Positions 17,292-25,593 of a stretch of 64,000 nt of DNA are shown here, piece by piece; position 1 is the first letter of the stretch; every line of letters begins with the position of its first letter. The position numbers and the translations under genes are program-made. This DNA comes from Eutrophosalina sp902522775 (lineage in GTDB: Bacteria > Bacteroidota > Bacteroidia > Flavobacteriales > Flavobacteriaceae), in assembly GCA_902522775.1 (NCBI GenBank), contig CABYWQ010000004.1, forward strand, positions 108,464 to 172,463. The letters run 5' to 3'. The notes under the pieces were generated by a model. It was not told where the DNA came from. It worked only from the letters and a program-made list of their open reading frames with translations, and did no database searches.

Positions 17292-18484
17292 AAATTAAAA
17301 TACTTACTGTTATAATTCTAATTTCTTGTCATTTTGGGTTTTCCCAAAATATTGATTCTATTGATAGTTTAATAACTGAATCAATAAAACTAAAAGTATT
17401 TCCAGGAGCTCAAATTTATATTAAAAAAAATGATTTCGTATACAATAAATCCTATGGTTTTCATACATACGATTCAATTATTAAAATAGAAAATGATCAC
17501 TTATATGATTTAGCATCAATAACAAAAACTATTGCAGGAAGTTTAGCAATAATGAAATTAGTAGAAGATTATGATTTTGATATTAATTCTCCAATTAAAA
17601 AATATTTCAAAGATTTTAAAAGAAGTGAACTTGGAGAATCCAAAATTATAGATCTGTTAACTCATACTGCAGGTTGGCAACCTTATATAAACCACCCTAA
17701 ATTTTTAATAAAGAAAAATGGTAACCTAAAAAAAAGATTTATTTCAGATGAAAAAAAATCTAATAACATGTCTCTCTCAAAAAAATTATATGTAAAAAAT
17801 AGTTTTTATGATCAAATTAAAAAGAGAATAAAAAAAACTACACTTAATAAAGTTGGTAAGTATAAATATTCTGGACTATTTTTCTGCTTAATTCCAGAAC
17901 TTGTAAAAAGTATTACAGGAACTGATTTTGAAAATTATTTAAATAATTCATTTTATAAATTTTTGAACTATAAACTTACATTCAATCCTTATAAAAATCA
18001 TACTTTAAAAAAGATAGTACCCACAGAAATTGATCAATTTTTTAGACAAGATCTAGTACATGGAAATGTTCACGATGAAACATCTGCATTAATGGGTGGT
18101 ATATCAGCAAACTCAGGCCTATTTTCAAGTGCAGAAAGCTTAGCTAACCTTTTATTTCTTTTAACTCTTGAAAATTCAATTCTGATTAACTCAAATATAT
18201 TAAAGAACTTTACTCAAAACCAAATAAAGAATGATACATTAAATCAGCGTGGTTTAGGTTTTGATAAAGTTAGATTTGTTTCAAATGGAAGTAAAATATA
18301 CCCCCATCATAATCTTTCTAAAGATAGTTTTGGTCACACAGGTTTTACTGGAACAATGTATTGGATTGATCCTGAAAATGACTTAATATTAGTCTTATTA
18401 ACTAATAGTATTTATCCTTCTAGGGAATATAACAAACTTGGGGATTTAAAAGTTAGAGAAAAGCTATTAGATCTAATTCTTTAA
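17288..18484 (+). CDS. Exported serine hydrolase, class C beta-lactamase fold
   Basis: The 398-residue protein has a signal peptide ending near FGFSQ. The SxxK motif is S77-I-T-K80 in LASITKT, and a HTG triad at 350-352 replaces KTG, as in many esterase-like members. At the place of YxN I find YSG (Y194), which lacks the usual N/D. The family covers beta-lactamases, DD-peptidases and esterases. Translational coupling to a sulfatase suggests a deacylation step in glycan use, but this is inferred. The TAA stop shares TTAA with the next, convergent gene. Confidence 0.82.
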   Translation: MKIKILTVIILISCHFGFSQNIDSIDSLITESIKLKVFPGAQIYIKKNDFVYNKSYGFHTYDSIIKIENDHLYDLASITKTIAGSLAIMKLVEDYDFDINSPIKKYFKDFKRSELGESKIIDLLTHTAGWQPYINHPKFLIKKNGNLKKRFISDEKKSNNMSLSKKLYVKNSFYDQIKKRIKKTTLNKVGKYKYSGLFFCLIPELVKSITGTDFENYLNNSFYKFLNYKLTFNPYKNHTLKKIVPTEIDQFFRQDLVHGNVHDETSALMGGISANSGLFSSAESLANLLFLLTLENSILINSNILKNFTQNQIKNDTLNQRGLGFDKVRFVSNGSKIYPHHNLSKDSFGHTGFTGTMYWIDPENDLILVLLTNSIYPSREYNKLGDLKVREKLLDLIL

Positions 18485-19242
18485 TCGCGAGAGTTAATTT
18501 TAGCAAGAAGACGCAATATTTCTAAATAAAGCCAAACTAAAGTTACTAGTAAACCGAAAGCACCATACCATTCCATGTATTTTGGTGCACCATTTTCTGA
18601 AGCTTCTTCAATAAAATCAAAATCTAGAACTAAATTTAAGGAAGCAATTATAACTACGAATAAACTAATGAGTATACTAGTCATGGATCCATTAGTGGGA
18701 TCAAAAATTGCTAAACCGCCGCCAAAGAAGCTTGCAATAAAAGAAATTAGATAAAACAATGCAATACCACCAGTAGCGGCAAAAACACCCAGTTTAAAAT
18801 TTTCTGTTGCTTTTATTACACCAGACCTATATGCTAAGAGAAGTGAAAGAAGAATTGTTACAGTTAATAAAACTGCATTATAGACAATTCCCTCAAACAT
18901 TTGACCATACATAAAAGAAATACCTCCTAAAAATAAACCTTGAAAAAGAGCGTATATGGGAACAGTAATAGGTGCATATTGTTTTTTAAAAATTGTAAAA
19001 ATGGCAACAACAAAACCCAAGATACAACCAGGAAGAATTAACGATACAATTTGCTCGGAGTATATGTAGTAACCTGAAGCAATCATTATAAACAGAGAAA
19101 TAGCTGTTTTATCAACAGTTCCTTTGATGGTCATGGAATCGTTTTTGGAAATTGGCCCAGTAACCCCATTACGATTCAAAACTTTAAATGCATTTTTATT
19201 TAATGCAGGATTACCAGATCTAAAACTTAAATGTCTACGCAT
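18481..19242 (-). CDS. Bax1-I/YccA-like integral membrane protein
   Basis: The 253-residue protein has a hydrophilic N-terminus with SGNPALNKNAF, followed by seven hydrophobic helices. The FFGGGLAIFDPTNG stretch and the late acidic motif LDFDFIEEASENGAPKYMEWY are typical of the Bax inhibitor-1/YccA-like family in Bacteroidota. Members of the wider family act as calcium leak channels or protease modulators; the role here is not known. Head-on neighbours flank it on the 3' side. Confidence 0.88.
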   Translation of the reverse strand: MRRHLSFRSGNPALNKNAFKVLNRNGVTGPISKNDSMTIKGTVDKTAISLFIMIASGYYIYSEQIVSLILPGCILGFVVAIFTIFKKQYAPITVPIYALFQGLFLGGISFMYGQMFEGIVYNAVLLTVTILLSLLLAYRSGVIKATENFKLGVFAATGGIALFYLISFIASFFGGGLAIFDPTNGSMTSILISLFVVIIASLNLVLDFDFIEEASENGAPKYMEWYGAFGLLVTLVWLYLEILRLLAKINSRD

Positions 19243-19261
19243 ATTGTATTAACTTAGAGAT

Positions 19262-20059
19262 ATGAATAAATATTTTTTATTAACACTTTTATTTAGTATC
19301 AATAACTATGCCCAAAAAAGTGAAGATTTAAATGAAGTATTCCCAGTTTTTCCAATTTGTGAATTATTATCTAATGATAAACAAGAACAATGTTTTAACG
19401 AAACTCTTCAAGAACATATTGAAAAATACTTTATTTATCCAAAAGCTGCTTGGGACTTTAATCTTGAAGCATTAGTGAAAGTAAAATTTGATATTAATAA
19501 AAATGGAGAAATTGATAACATAATTCCAACAGCAAATATAGTTGGTGTTTCATTTATTGAAAGGGAGGCATTTATGGCAGCTAAACAATTATTTCAGCTT
19601 TCAGCAATTCAAATGATGGAAAAGTTGCCTTTATTTACTCCAGCTAAAGTAGATGGTATTCCAACAAAGAAAACATTCCAAACTTCAATTGTCTATAGAA
19701 TTCCAAAAGAATTATCTTTTGATGAAATTGAAAATGCCCCAGTTGTTATAGGGTGTGAAGAAAAATCAGGGGAAGAATCAAAAATATGCTTCAAAGAAGC
19801 TTTAGCTAAGCATATTAGTGAAAAATTTAAATATCCTAGAAGAGCAATTAAAAAAGAAATAGAAGGTGATGTGTTTATAAAATTTTCAGTAGATGAATAC
19901 GGCTACTTAATAAATTTTAAAACTATTGGTCCTGATCGAGTTCTAGAAGACGAGGCATTTAGAATTATGTCATCATTCAAAGTATTAAAGCCAGCATCAT
20001 ATAATGGGAAAAATGTTAAAATAACTTATGAAATACCTATTTCATTTAGACTTGATTAA
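19262..20059 (+). CDS. Exported protein with two TonB C-terminal-like domains
   Basis: The 265-residue protein has a cleavable signal peptide (NNYAQ). Two related halves follow, residues about 30-150 and 155-265. Each has a C-x-n-C pair (CELLSNDKQEQC, CEEKSGEESKIC), then a YPxxA segment, a V-K-V-x-F-D/S strand, and a P-x-x-G/N-K segment, as in TonB_C folds. There is no N-terminal anchor or proline-rich spacer, so this is not a working TonB energiser but probably a soluble periplasmic protein. The cysteine pairs may form disulfides. Confidence 0.8.
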   Translation: MNKYFLLTLLFSINNYAQKSEDLNEVFPVFPICELLSNDKQEQCFNETLQEHIEKYFIYPKAAWDFNLEALVKVKFDINKNGEIDNIIPTANIVGVSFIEREAFMAAKQLFQLSAIQMMEKLPLFTPAKVDGIPTKKTFQTSIVYRIPKELSFDEIENAPVVIGCEEKSGEESKICFKEALAKHISEKFKYPRRAIKKEIEGDVFIKFSVDEYGYLINFKTIGPDRVLEDEAFRIMSSFKVLKPASYNGKNVKITYEIPISFRLD

Positions 20060-20433
20060 TTGTAAGATCTAAATTTATCAATTGAATATTTTCCCGGTCC
20101 TGTAATCATAAAAAAAATAAATACAGCTAAAAACAAAACAGCTTTTTCAATCCTAGAAAAAGGATCACCTAAATGAACAATAAAAACTACTACAAACATA
20201 GTAGCAGCTGGAAAAAAACTAAAAAATTTTGTTTTAAATCCAATAAGTATGAAAATTGGAGCAATAATTTCAGAGAATACTGCCAGATATAGTGTAGGAA
20301 CTTCACCAATCCCGATTGGGTCTGAAAATTTCAAATTTCCATCAATAATTTTATTTAATTTTCCTAAACCATGTCCATAAATCATTGCGCCGCAAAAGAT
20401 AATTCTTAATAAAAGGAGAGCTAAATTATTCAT
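20056..20433 (-). CDS. DoxX family membrane protein
   Basis: The 125-residue protein has four hydrophobic helices. LLRIIFCGAMIYGHGLGKL near residues 8-26 and PIGIGEVPTLYLAVFSEIIAPIFILIGFKTK near 40-70 match the DoxX family, quinone-related or redox-linked membrane proteins of uncertain role. It lies nine bases after the DedA-like gene on the same strand, probably in one transcript. Confidence 0.85.
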   Translation of the reverse strand: MNNLALLLLRIIFCGAMIYGHGLGKLNKIIDGNLKFSDPIGIGEVPTLYLAVFSEIIAPIFILIGFKTKFFSFFPAATMFVVVFIVHLGDPFSRIEKAVLFLAVFIFFMITGPGKYSIDKFRSYN

Positions 20434-20442
20434 ATTATTTTT

Positions 20443-20895
20443 TTAAAAAATTATTTCAAGTCCGTAATATATAAAAAATGAAACGACAATAAACCTAATC
20501 GTCTTTCCAATTAGCATCCAAATTACAACTTTCAAAAAATTAACTTTAAAAAAACCCAAACTTAAGGCTAGTAAATCTCCAAGAAAAGGCATCCATGAAA
20601 AAAATGCAATAAAACTTCCGTACTTATCGATTTTATATTTCAAATTAAGAACTTTTTCTCTTTTAATTTTAAAATATTTTTCAATTTTTTTCCAATCACC
20701 AATTTTTCCAATATAGTATGTTAAAATACTTCCAAACCAATTTCCCATTGTAGCTATGAATATGCTTATTGGTATACTAAATCCTTTAGCGATTAAAACA
20801 CTTAATACAATTTCAGGACTGAGTGGAATTAGTGTAGCAGACAAAAAGCTAGATATAAACAAACCTAAATAACCTAATTCTTGTAAATATTCCAA
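20443..20895 (-). CDS. DedA/YqaA-family (SNARE-associated/VTT) membrane protein
   Basis: The 150-residue protein has the short YqaA form of the DedA (VTT) fold: LGYLGLFISSFLSATLIPLSPE at the start, then GNWFGSILTYYIGK near residues 51-64, and SFIAFFSWMPFLGDLLALSLGF near 93-114, which carries the re-entrant loop. These proteins are linked to lipid-carrier flipping. The start codon is TTG at 20895. It is followed by DoxX. Confidence 0.87.
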   Translation of the reverse strand: MEYLQELGYLGLFISSFLSATLIPLSPEIVLSVLIAKGFSIPISIFIATMGNWFGSILTYYIGKIGDWKKIEKYFKIKREKVLNLKYKIDKYGSFIAFFSWMPFLGDLLALSLGFFKVNFLKVVIWMLIGKTIRFIVVSFFIYYGLEIIF

Positions 20896-20918
20896 AATAC
20901 GAGTTTTTATAAATCTAA

Positions 20919-22451
20919 TTATTTATAAATCTTTTTATTAAAAATTCTTCTCAAATTTAAAGTGTCACCTAGATCATCTTGTATTTTTATTAGCTCTTCA
21001 TACATTAACCCAATCAATTTATTATTTTCATTTTTACCTATAAGATCAATAGTCTCATAGGGATCTAATCTAAGATTATAAAACTCCATCCTTTTGTTTT
21101 GTGGAAAAAATATCAATTTATAATCGTCTTTTCTAATCATTCTTTGATAATCAAAATATTCATTACCACAGCAGCCATAAGTTCCGTAAATAGCATCGTG
21201 AATTTTTTCTTTTTTTCCATTTATCAAAAGTTTATAAAAACTTCTAAAATCCATTTCATCAGGGACAGAAATATTTGCCAAATCTAAAGTTGTTGGTACT
21301 ATATCTTGTAAATAAACATCTGAATTATATGATGAATTTGCTTTTATTTTAGGGCCTGATATTATCATTGGAACTCTAATGCTATGATCGTACAAGCTCT
21401 GTTTTCCAAGTAAACCATGTTGTCCAACCGATAATCCATGATCAGATGTGAAAATTATATAAGTATTTTCTAAAAGTTTTTTGTTCTCAAGATGAGATAT
21501 AATCTTTCCAACCTGCTCATCCAAATGACTAATTATAGCATAATATTCTTGAATATGTTTTTTAACAGAATACTTAGATCTTGGATATGGAGCAAGAGCC
21601 TCATCTCTTAATCCAGGTCCATTACCAATTTCATACATGTAAGGGTGAGCAGGAGAATAATTTACAGGTATAGAAATCTTTTCAATTGGATATAAATTCA
21701 AAAACTTTTTTGGAGCTTGCCTAGGGTCGTGTGGTGCATTAAAAGCCAAATACATAAAAAATGGATTTTGAAAATTTTGTGAATCATTTATAAACTCAAT
21801 AGCATCATCTTTAATTACTTCACTCCAATGTTTGCCACCTTCCCAAAAACCTCCAAAAATGGAATCATCAGGTCTCCATGAATTATCATTTTCATTAATA
21901 GGTCTATTATACCCAATCGGCATGTAATCACTTAAGTCTTCTAATTGATTAGATTCATTTTCCCATAATTTTAACTGTTTATTATATTCTGAACCTTTAT
22001 CTTTTGGCATTCCAGGTTTAGGATTTTTTACAACATCAAATAGTTTATCAACAGGTAAATTAATATGCCACTTACCCGTCATATAAGTTCTATATCCATT
22101 ATTCTTTAATATAACAGGCCATGAATTTAAAATTGCGTTATTTTCATCTTTATTGTTAGAATCTACTTCTTGTTTTGCTTTCCAAATTGATTTTCCTGAA
22201 ATCATCATTGATCTTGAAGCTACACAAACAGCTCCATGATAACCACCCATATTATAGACATTAGTTAAAATTGCTCCACTATTTGCCAACTCATCTAAAT
22301 TTGGTGTTATTACATTCTCATTACTCATTATTCCTAATGCATCAAACCTTTGGTCGTCGGTATAAATAAAAATAAAATTAGGATTACTATCAACACTGGT
22401 TTTACAACTGAAAATAATAGTAATAAAAAATAAGTGTTTAATAAATTTCAT
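20919..22451 (-). CDS. Exported sulfatase (S1 family), lipoprotein
   Basis: The 510-residue sulfatase has a lipobox cysteine at C16 (IIFSC), metal residues D32-D33 in YTDDQRFDA, and the formylglycine motif CVASR at 76-80. TGKWHINLP near 125, LAFNAPHDPRQAP near 234-246 and FTSDHGLSVGQHGLLGKQ near 339-356 complete the family pattern. This layout resembles iduronate or choline sulfatase-like members. It stands 1.6 kb from the SusCD locus and is not adjacent to other glycan genes. A TATCTTTA box lies five bases before the ATG. Confidence 0.94.
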   Translation of the reverse strand: MKFIKHLFFITIIFSCKTSVDSNPNFIFIYTDDQRFDALGIMSNENVITPNLDELANSGAILTNVYNMGGYHGAVCVASRSMMISGKSIWKAKQEVDSNNKDENNAILNSWPVILKNNGYRTYMTGKWHINLPVDKLFDVVKNPKPGMPKDKGSEYNKQLKLWENESNQLEDLSDYMPIGYNRPINENDNSWRPDDSIFGGFWEGGKHWSEVIKDDAIEFINDSQNFQNPFFMYLAFNAPHDPRQAPKKFLNLYPIEKISIPVNYSPAHPYMYEIGNGPGLRDEALAPYPRSKYSVKKHIQEYYAIISHLDEQVGKIISHLENKKLLENTYIIFTSDHGLSVGQHGLLGKQSLYDHSIRVPMIISGPKIKANSSYNSDVYLQDIVPTTLDLANISVPDEMDFRSFYKLLINGKKEKIHDAIYGTYGCCGNEYFDYQRMIRKDDYKLIFFPQNKRMEFYNLRLDPYETIDLIGKNENNKLIGLMYEELIKIQDDLGDTLNLRRIFNKKIYK

Positions 22452-22488
22452 TAACTTAAAGATAGTTAATTAGTAAATCAAAAAAAGG

Positions 22489-22641
22489 ATGAAGGAAATC
22501 TCCAAACAATATTTAAAGAAAAAAATTAATAAGTTGAATAAAAAAATTCATAGAGCTGAAGATCAAGATGATTACAACAAAGTTTGGTGGAGAAAAATGA
22601 AATTAGACAAGCTAAAAAATAAACTAAAAAAAATAAAGTGA
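22489..22641 (+). CDS. Small lysine-rich protein (50 aa) upstream of phhB
   Basis: The open frame encodes 50 residues, nearly half lysine or arginine, with heptad-like spacing of leucine and isoleucine (YLKKKINKLNKKIH) that suggests a basic amphipathic helix or short coiled coil. An aromatic patch (YNKVWWRKM) lies at residues 29-37. Its TGA overlaps the GTG start of the pterin dehydratase gene (GTGA), so coupling is likely and supports a real gene. I do not recognise the family; a nucleic-acid or ribosome-binding role is only a guess. Confidence 0.55.
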   Translation: MKEISKQYLKKKINKLNKKIHRAEDQDDYNKVWWRKMKLDKLKNKLKKIK

Positions 22642-22940
22642 AAAAAAAATTAGATGATAATCAAATAATAGAATCCTTATCCAATCTTTCTCTGAGCTGG
22701 AAGTTAGATGGTGGATTTTTAAAAAAGAATTTTAAATTTAAAAGCTTTGATAATGCCATTCAATTCATAAATATTGTCTCAGTCAAGTGTAATGAAATAG
22801 ATCATCATCCAAAATGGACTAATATCTATAACACTATTGAAGTGGAATTAAATACGCATGATATAAATGGAATTTCTATATTAGATTTTGAATTGTCTGA
22901 ATTTATGAATACCACATATTTAAAAATTGAAAATAATTAA
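22638..22940 (+). CDS. phhB: 4a-hydroxytetrahydrobiopterin (carbinolamine) dehydratase
   Basis: This small enzyme dehydrates 4a-hydroxytetrahydropterin so that the cofactor can be recycled. The 100-residue protein has the family signature around DHHPKW at 56-61, followed by NIYNTIEVELNTHD and GISILDFELSEFMN. I chose the GTG at 22638 because it abuts the previous small gene and gives the normal length. No phenylalanine hydroxylase is in the window. Confidence 0.93.
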   Translation: MKKKLDDNQIIESLSNLSLSWKLDGGFLKKNFKFKSFDNAIQFINIVSVKCNEIDHHPKWTNIYNTIEVELNTHDINGISILDFELSEFMNTTYLKIENN

Positions 22941-22963
22941 ATTACAATCTAAATATTAAATTA

Positions 22964-23395
22964 ATTGAAAAATCTTATCTGTATTTTTTTTTTCTTCTAA
23001 TCTCAAATTCAAACGGCGATAGTATACAAAACTATTCTCTTGAAATAGAAATTCCTAATATTAAAGAAAATGGTAATATATACATAGCTATTTATAACAA
23101 TGCCATAGATTTTAACTCCGGTGACATATCACAAGAAATAATGGCATACAATATAATTGAGCCAGTTTCACAAGGCATATACGTTAAGAAAATATTATTA
23201 GAAAAGGGTAGTTATGGTATTAAAGTGCTTGTTGATGTTAATGGAAATGGAGAAATGGACTTTAATTTTTTTGGTTTGCCAAAAGAACAATACGGTTTTT
23301 CAAATAACGTAATAGGCTTATTTGGTGAACCAAAGTTTGATAAGGCCTTTATTGAAATAAATGACAATAAAAAAACTGTAATTTTGCTAAGGTAA
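22964..23395 (+). CDS. DUF2141-family exported protein with disputed start or frameshift
   Basis: The frame carries the DUF2141 hallmarks: IYIAIYNN, SYGIKVLVDVNGNGEMD and FFGLPKEQYGFSNN. The in-frame region upstream encodes a signal-like stretch (SYLYFFFLLIS) but has no ATG, GTG or TTG. Either ATT at 22964 starts it, or the true start is the TTG at 22965 (KNLICIF, a better signal peptide), which is one base out of frame. A run of ten T at 22984-22993 lies between. One extra T would join the TTG frame to the domain. The gene stop abuts the chitinase ATG (TAAATG), so both are probably cotranscribed. Confidence 0.6.
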   Translation: MEKSYLYFFFLLISNSNGDSIQNYSLEIEIPNIKENGNIYIAIYNNAIDFNSGDISQEIMAYNIIEPVSQGIYVKKILLEKGSYGIKVLVDVNGNGEMDFNFFGLPKEQYGFSNNVIGLFGEPKFDKAFIEINDNKKTVILLR

Positions 23396-24439
23396 ATGAA
23401 AAGAGTAATCTACTTTATAATAATTTGTCAACTATTTTTTTCTTGTTCTAATAATGATGATGATGATATAATTGATGATCCAAACAATATTATTTTATTT
23501 TCTGATCAAGCCAGAGTAGTTGGTTATTTCCCAACATGGAGGTTTACATTAACTAACAAAGTAGATTTTTGTAAGTTAACACATGTAAATATTGCATTTG
23601 GAAATCCAATGGTCGATGGAACAATACAACTATCTAACCCATCTGCTATTTCAAATCTTGAACAGGTTATAAGTACTGCAAAATTACAAAACAGTAGTAT
23701 TCAATTTTATATTTCTTTAGCTGGTGGTGTTTTATCTGACCAAGTAGCAAATACCTGGAAAACTTTTCTTGCAAGTAGTCAAGATAGGCCAAAATTAATT
23801 GATAAAATAATTGAATTTGTATTAGAAAATAAATTAGACGGTGTTGATGTGGACTTGGAATGGAGTCATGTGACACAAGGATACAGTGATTTTGTAATTG
23901 AACTTAAAAAAGAACTTTCTATTCATGGTAAAGGCATGACTGCAGCCTTTGCTTCGGAAACTAAATTTTCTCAAATTTCAGATCAAGCATTAGCAGTTTT
24001 TGACTTCATTAATATAATGGTATACGATTATACAGGTTCTTGGAATCCCTCAGAGCCAGGTCAACATAGTTCTTTCAATCATGCAGAAAGAGGAATAAAT
24101 TACTGGAAAAATATTGTAGGAATAGCTGGAGAAAAGTTAACTCTTGGTGTTCCATTCTATGGGTATAATTTTCTAAATTCCACAACTGTTGAATCATTTA
24201 CATATGGCTCTATGGTTGCTTCAAACACATCAAACTCCGAAAGAGATCAGGTTGGAAATAAATATTACAATGGCAGACCAACTATTGCCAGTAAAGTAAA
24301 ATTAGCAGCTCAAAATTTAAGTGGGATAATGATATGGGAATTAGGTCAAGATTCATTTACTGAATATTCACTCCTACAAACTATTCATAAAACTTATACA
24401 GATTTAGGTGTAAAAACGACGGAACTCTGCGGAAATTAA
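23396..24439 (+). CDS. GH18 chitinase-like lipoprotein
   Basis: Glycoside hydrolase family 18 members cleave chitin-type or N-glycan core (endo-beta-GlcNAc) linkages. The 347-residue protein has a lipobox cysteine at C17 (FFSCSNNDDDD), an Asp-rich tether, VVGYFPTWRF at the first barrel strand, and LDGVDVDLEWSH, in which the DxxDxDxE motif places the catalytic acid at E155. IMVYDYTGSW near 205-214 and IMIWELGQDS near the end are further barrel strands. It is anchored to the membrane and probably surface-exposed. With the glycosylasparaginase it could act on GlcNAc-containing material. Confidence 0.93.
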   Translation: MKRVIYFIIICQLFFSCSNNDDDDIIDDPNNIILFSDQARVVGYFPTWRFTLTNKVDFCKLTHVNIAFGNPMVDGTIQLSNPSAISNLEQVISTAKLQNSSIQFYISLAGGVLSDQVANTWKTFLASSQDRPKLIDKIIEFVLENKLDGVDVDLEWSHVTQGYSDFVIELKKELSIHGKGMTAAFASETKFSQISDQALAVFDFINIMVYDYTGSWNPSEPGQHSSFNHAERGINYWKNIVGIAGEKLTLGVPFYGYNFLNSTTVESFTYGSMVASNTSNSERDQVGNKYYNGRPTIASKVKLAAQNLSGIMIWELGQDSFTEYSLLQTIHKTYTDLGVKTTELCGN

Positions 24440-24460
24440 AAGTTAGTTAATTTAAATATA

Positions 24461-24468
24461 TATTTTTG
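24461..24468 (+). promoter_or_regulatory. Candidate -7 promoter element for mscS
   Basis: TATTTTTG is a full match to TAnnTTTG, ending 13 bases before the ATG at 24482 in a very A/T-rich stretch. It gives a predicted leader of only about seven bases. No -33 match was found. Confidence 0.35.
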
Positions 24469-24481
24469 TAAAAAAGTTAAA

Positions 24482-25591
24482 ATGAACCAACTTGAATTTT
24501 TACAATTAGAATTTTTAGAAAATTCAATTAAAAGCTATATAATTTTTGGGATTATACTTTTATTAGGATTATTATTTAAATCTTTAATTAGCTCTTATTT
24601 AAGAAAAATTATTTACAAGTTAGTAGGAGATAAATCTAATGCGGATGGAAAATCTGAATTTGATAATTTATTAAAAAAACCATTAAATTATTTTCTTTTA
24701 ATATTAATACTCTTTTTTTCTTTTAATCAATTAAGCTTTCCAAAATCATGGAATCTAGTTGGGTCTGATGAAATAGGTATAAAAATGATTTTGGATAAAG
24801 GTGTTTCCTTTCTAATCCTGATTACAATTTTTTGGATTGTTATAAAAGTTATCGATTACGTAGGTTTGAGATTAAAAGCAAGAGCTGCAATAACTGAAAG
24901 TAAAGTTGACGATCAACTAATTCCATTTGCAATTGAAATAGGTAAAGTCTTAGTTTTCATTTTTGGTGCTTTAATTATTTTAAGTAACATTTTTGATGTT
25001 GATGTAACAGCACTTGCTGCTGGACTTGGTGTTGGTGGTGTTGCAGTAGCTCTTGCTTCAAAAGAAAGTCTTGAAAATTTACTAGGCTCATTTACTATTT
25101 TCTTTGATAAGCCATTTCAGGTTGGTGATATAATTACAATTGGATCAATTACTGGTGTTGTTGAAAAAGTAGGTTTTAGAAGTACAAGAGTTAGAACTTT
25201 TGACAAAAGTTTGGTTACTATCCCTAATAAAAATCTCATTAACAGTGAGCTAGACAATCTTAGCTTAAAACCAGTAAGAAAAGTAAAAATTGATATTGGA
25301 CTAACGTACAATACCTCTGTGGATCAAATTAAAAATATCGTTAAAGATATTCAAGAATTAGTCGATGGACACCCAAATACTAATGAAGACGGTTTAGTTA
25401 GATTTATGAATTTTGGAGCAAGCTCTTTGGATATAATGGTAGTTTACTTTACTAACAGTCCAGACTGGAAAATATTAGTGGATACAAAGCAAGAAATTAA
25501 CTATAAGATAATTGAAATTGTCAAAAAACATGGTAGTGATTTTGCCTTCCCTTCCACTTCTTTATATTTTGAAAATAACTTAAAATCGTAA
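24482..25591 (+). CDS. MscS family mechanosensitive ion channel
   Basis: The channel opens when the membrane is stretched and releases solutes under low osmolarity. The 369-residue protein has three N-terminal membrane helices, the pore-lining TM3 with alternating small residues (ALAAGLGVGGVAVALASKESLENLLGS in short pieces near 178-205), then the beta domain (FQVGDIITIGSITGVVEKVGFRSTRVRTFD), and the C-terminal mixed domain. The VPN-type loop TIPNKNLINSELDNLS near 245-260 is present. A small two-helix membrane protein follows. Confidence 0.93.
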   Translation: MNQLEFLQLEFLENSIKSYIIFGIILLLGLLFKSLISSYLRKIIYKLVGDKSNADGKSEFDNLLKKPLNYFLLILILFFSFNQLSFPKSWNLVGSDEIGIKMILDKGVSFLILITIFWIVIKVIDYVGLRLKARAAITESKVDDQLIPFAIEIGKVLVFIFGALIILSNIFDVDVTALAAGLGVGGVAVALASKESLENLLGSFTIFFDKPFQVGDIITIGSITGVVEKVGFRSTRVRTFDKSLVTIPNKNLINSELDNLSLKPVRKVKIDIGLTYNTSVDQIKNIVKDIQELVDGHPNTNEDGLVRFMNFGASSLDIMVVYFTNSPDWKILVDTKQEINYKIIEIVKKHGSDFAFPSTSLYFENNLKS

Positions 25592-25593
25592 TT

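Noticed and set aside
19262..20059. Functional TonB energiser
   Set aside because: It has a cleavable signal peptide and two TonB_C-like halves, but no inner-membrane anchor or proline-rich spacer.
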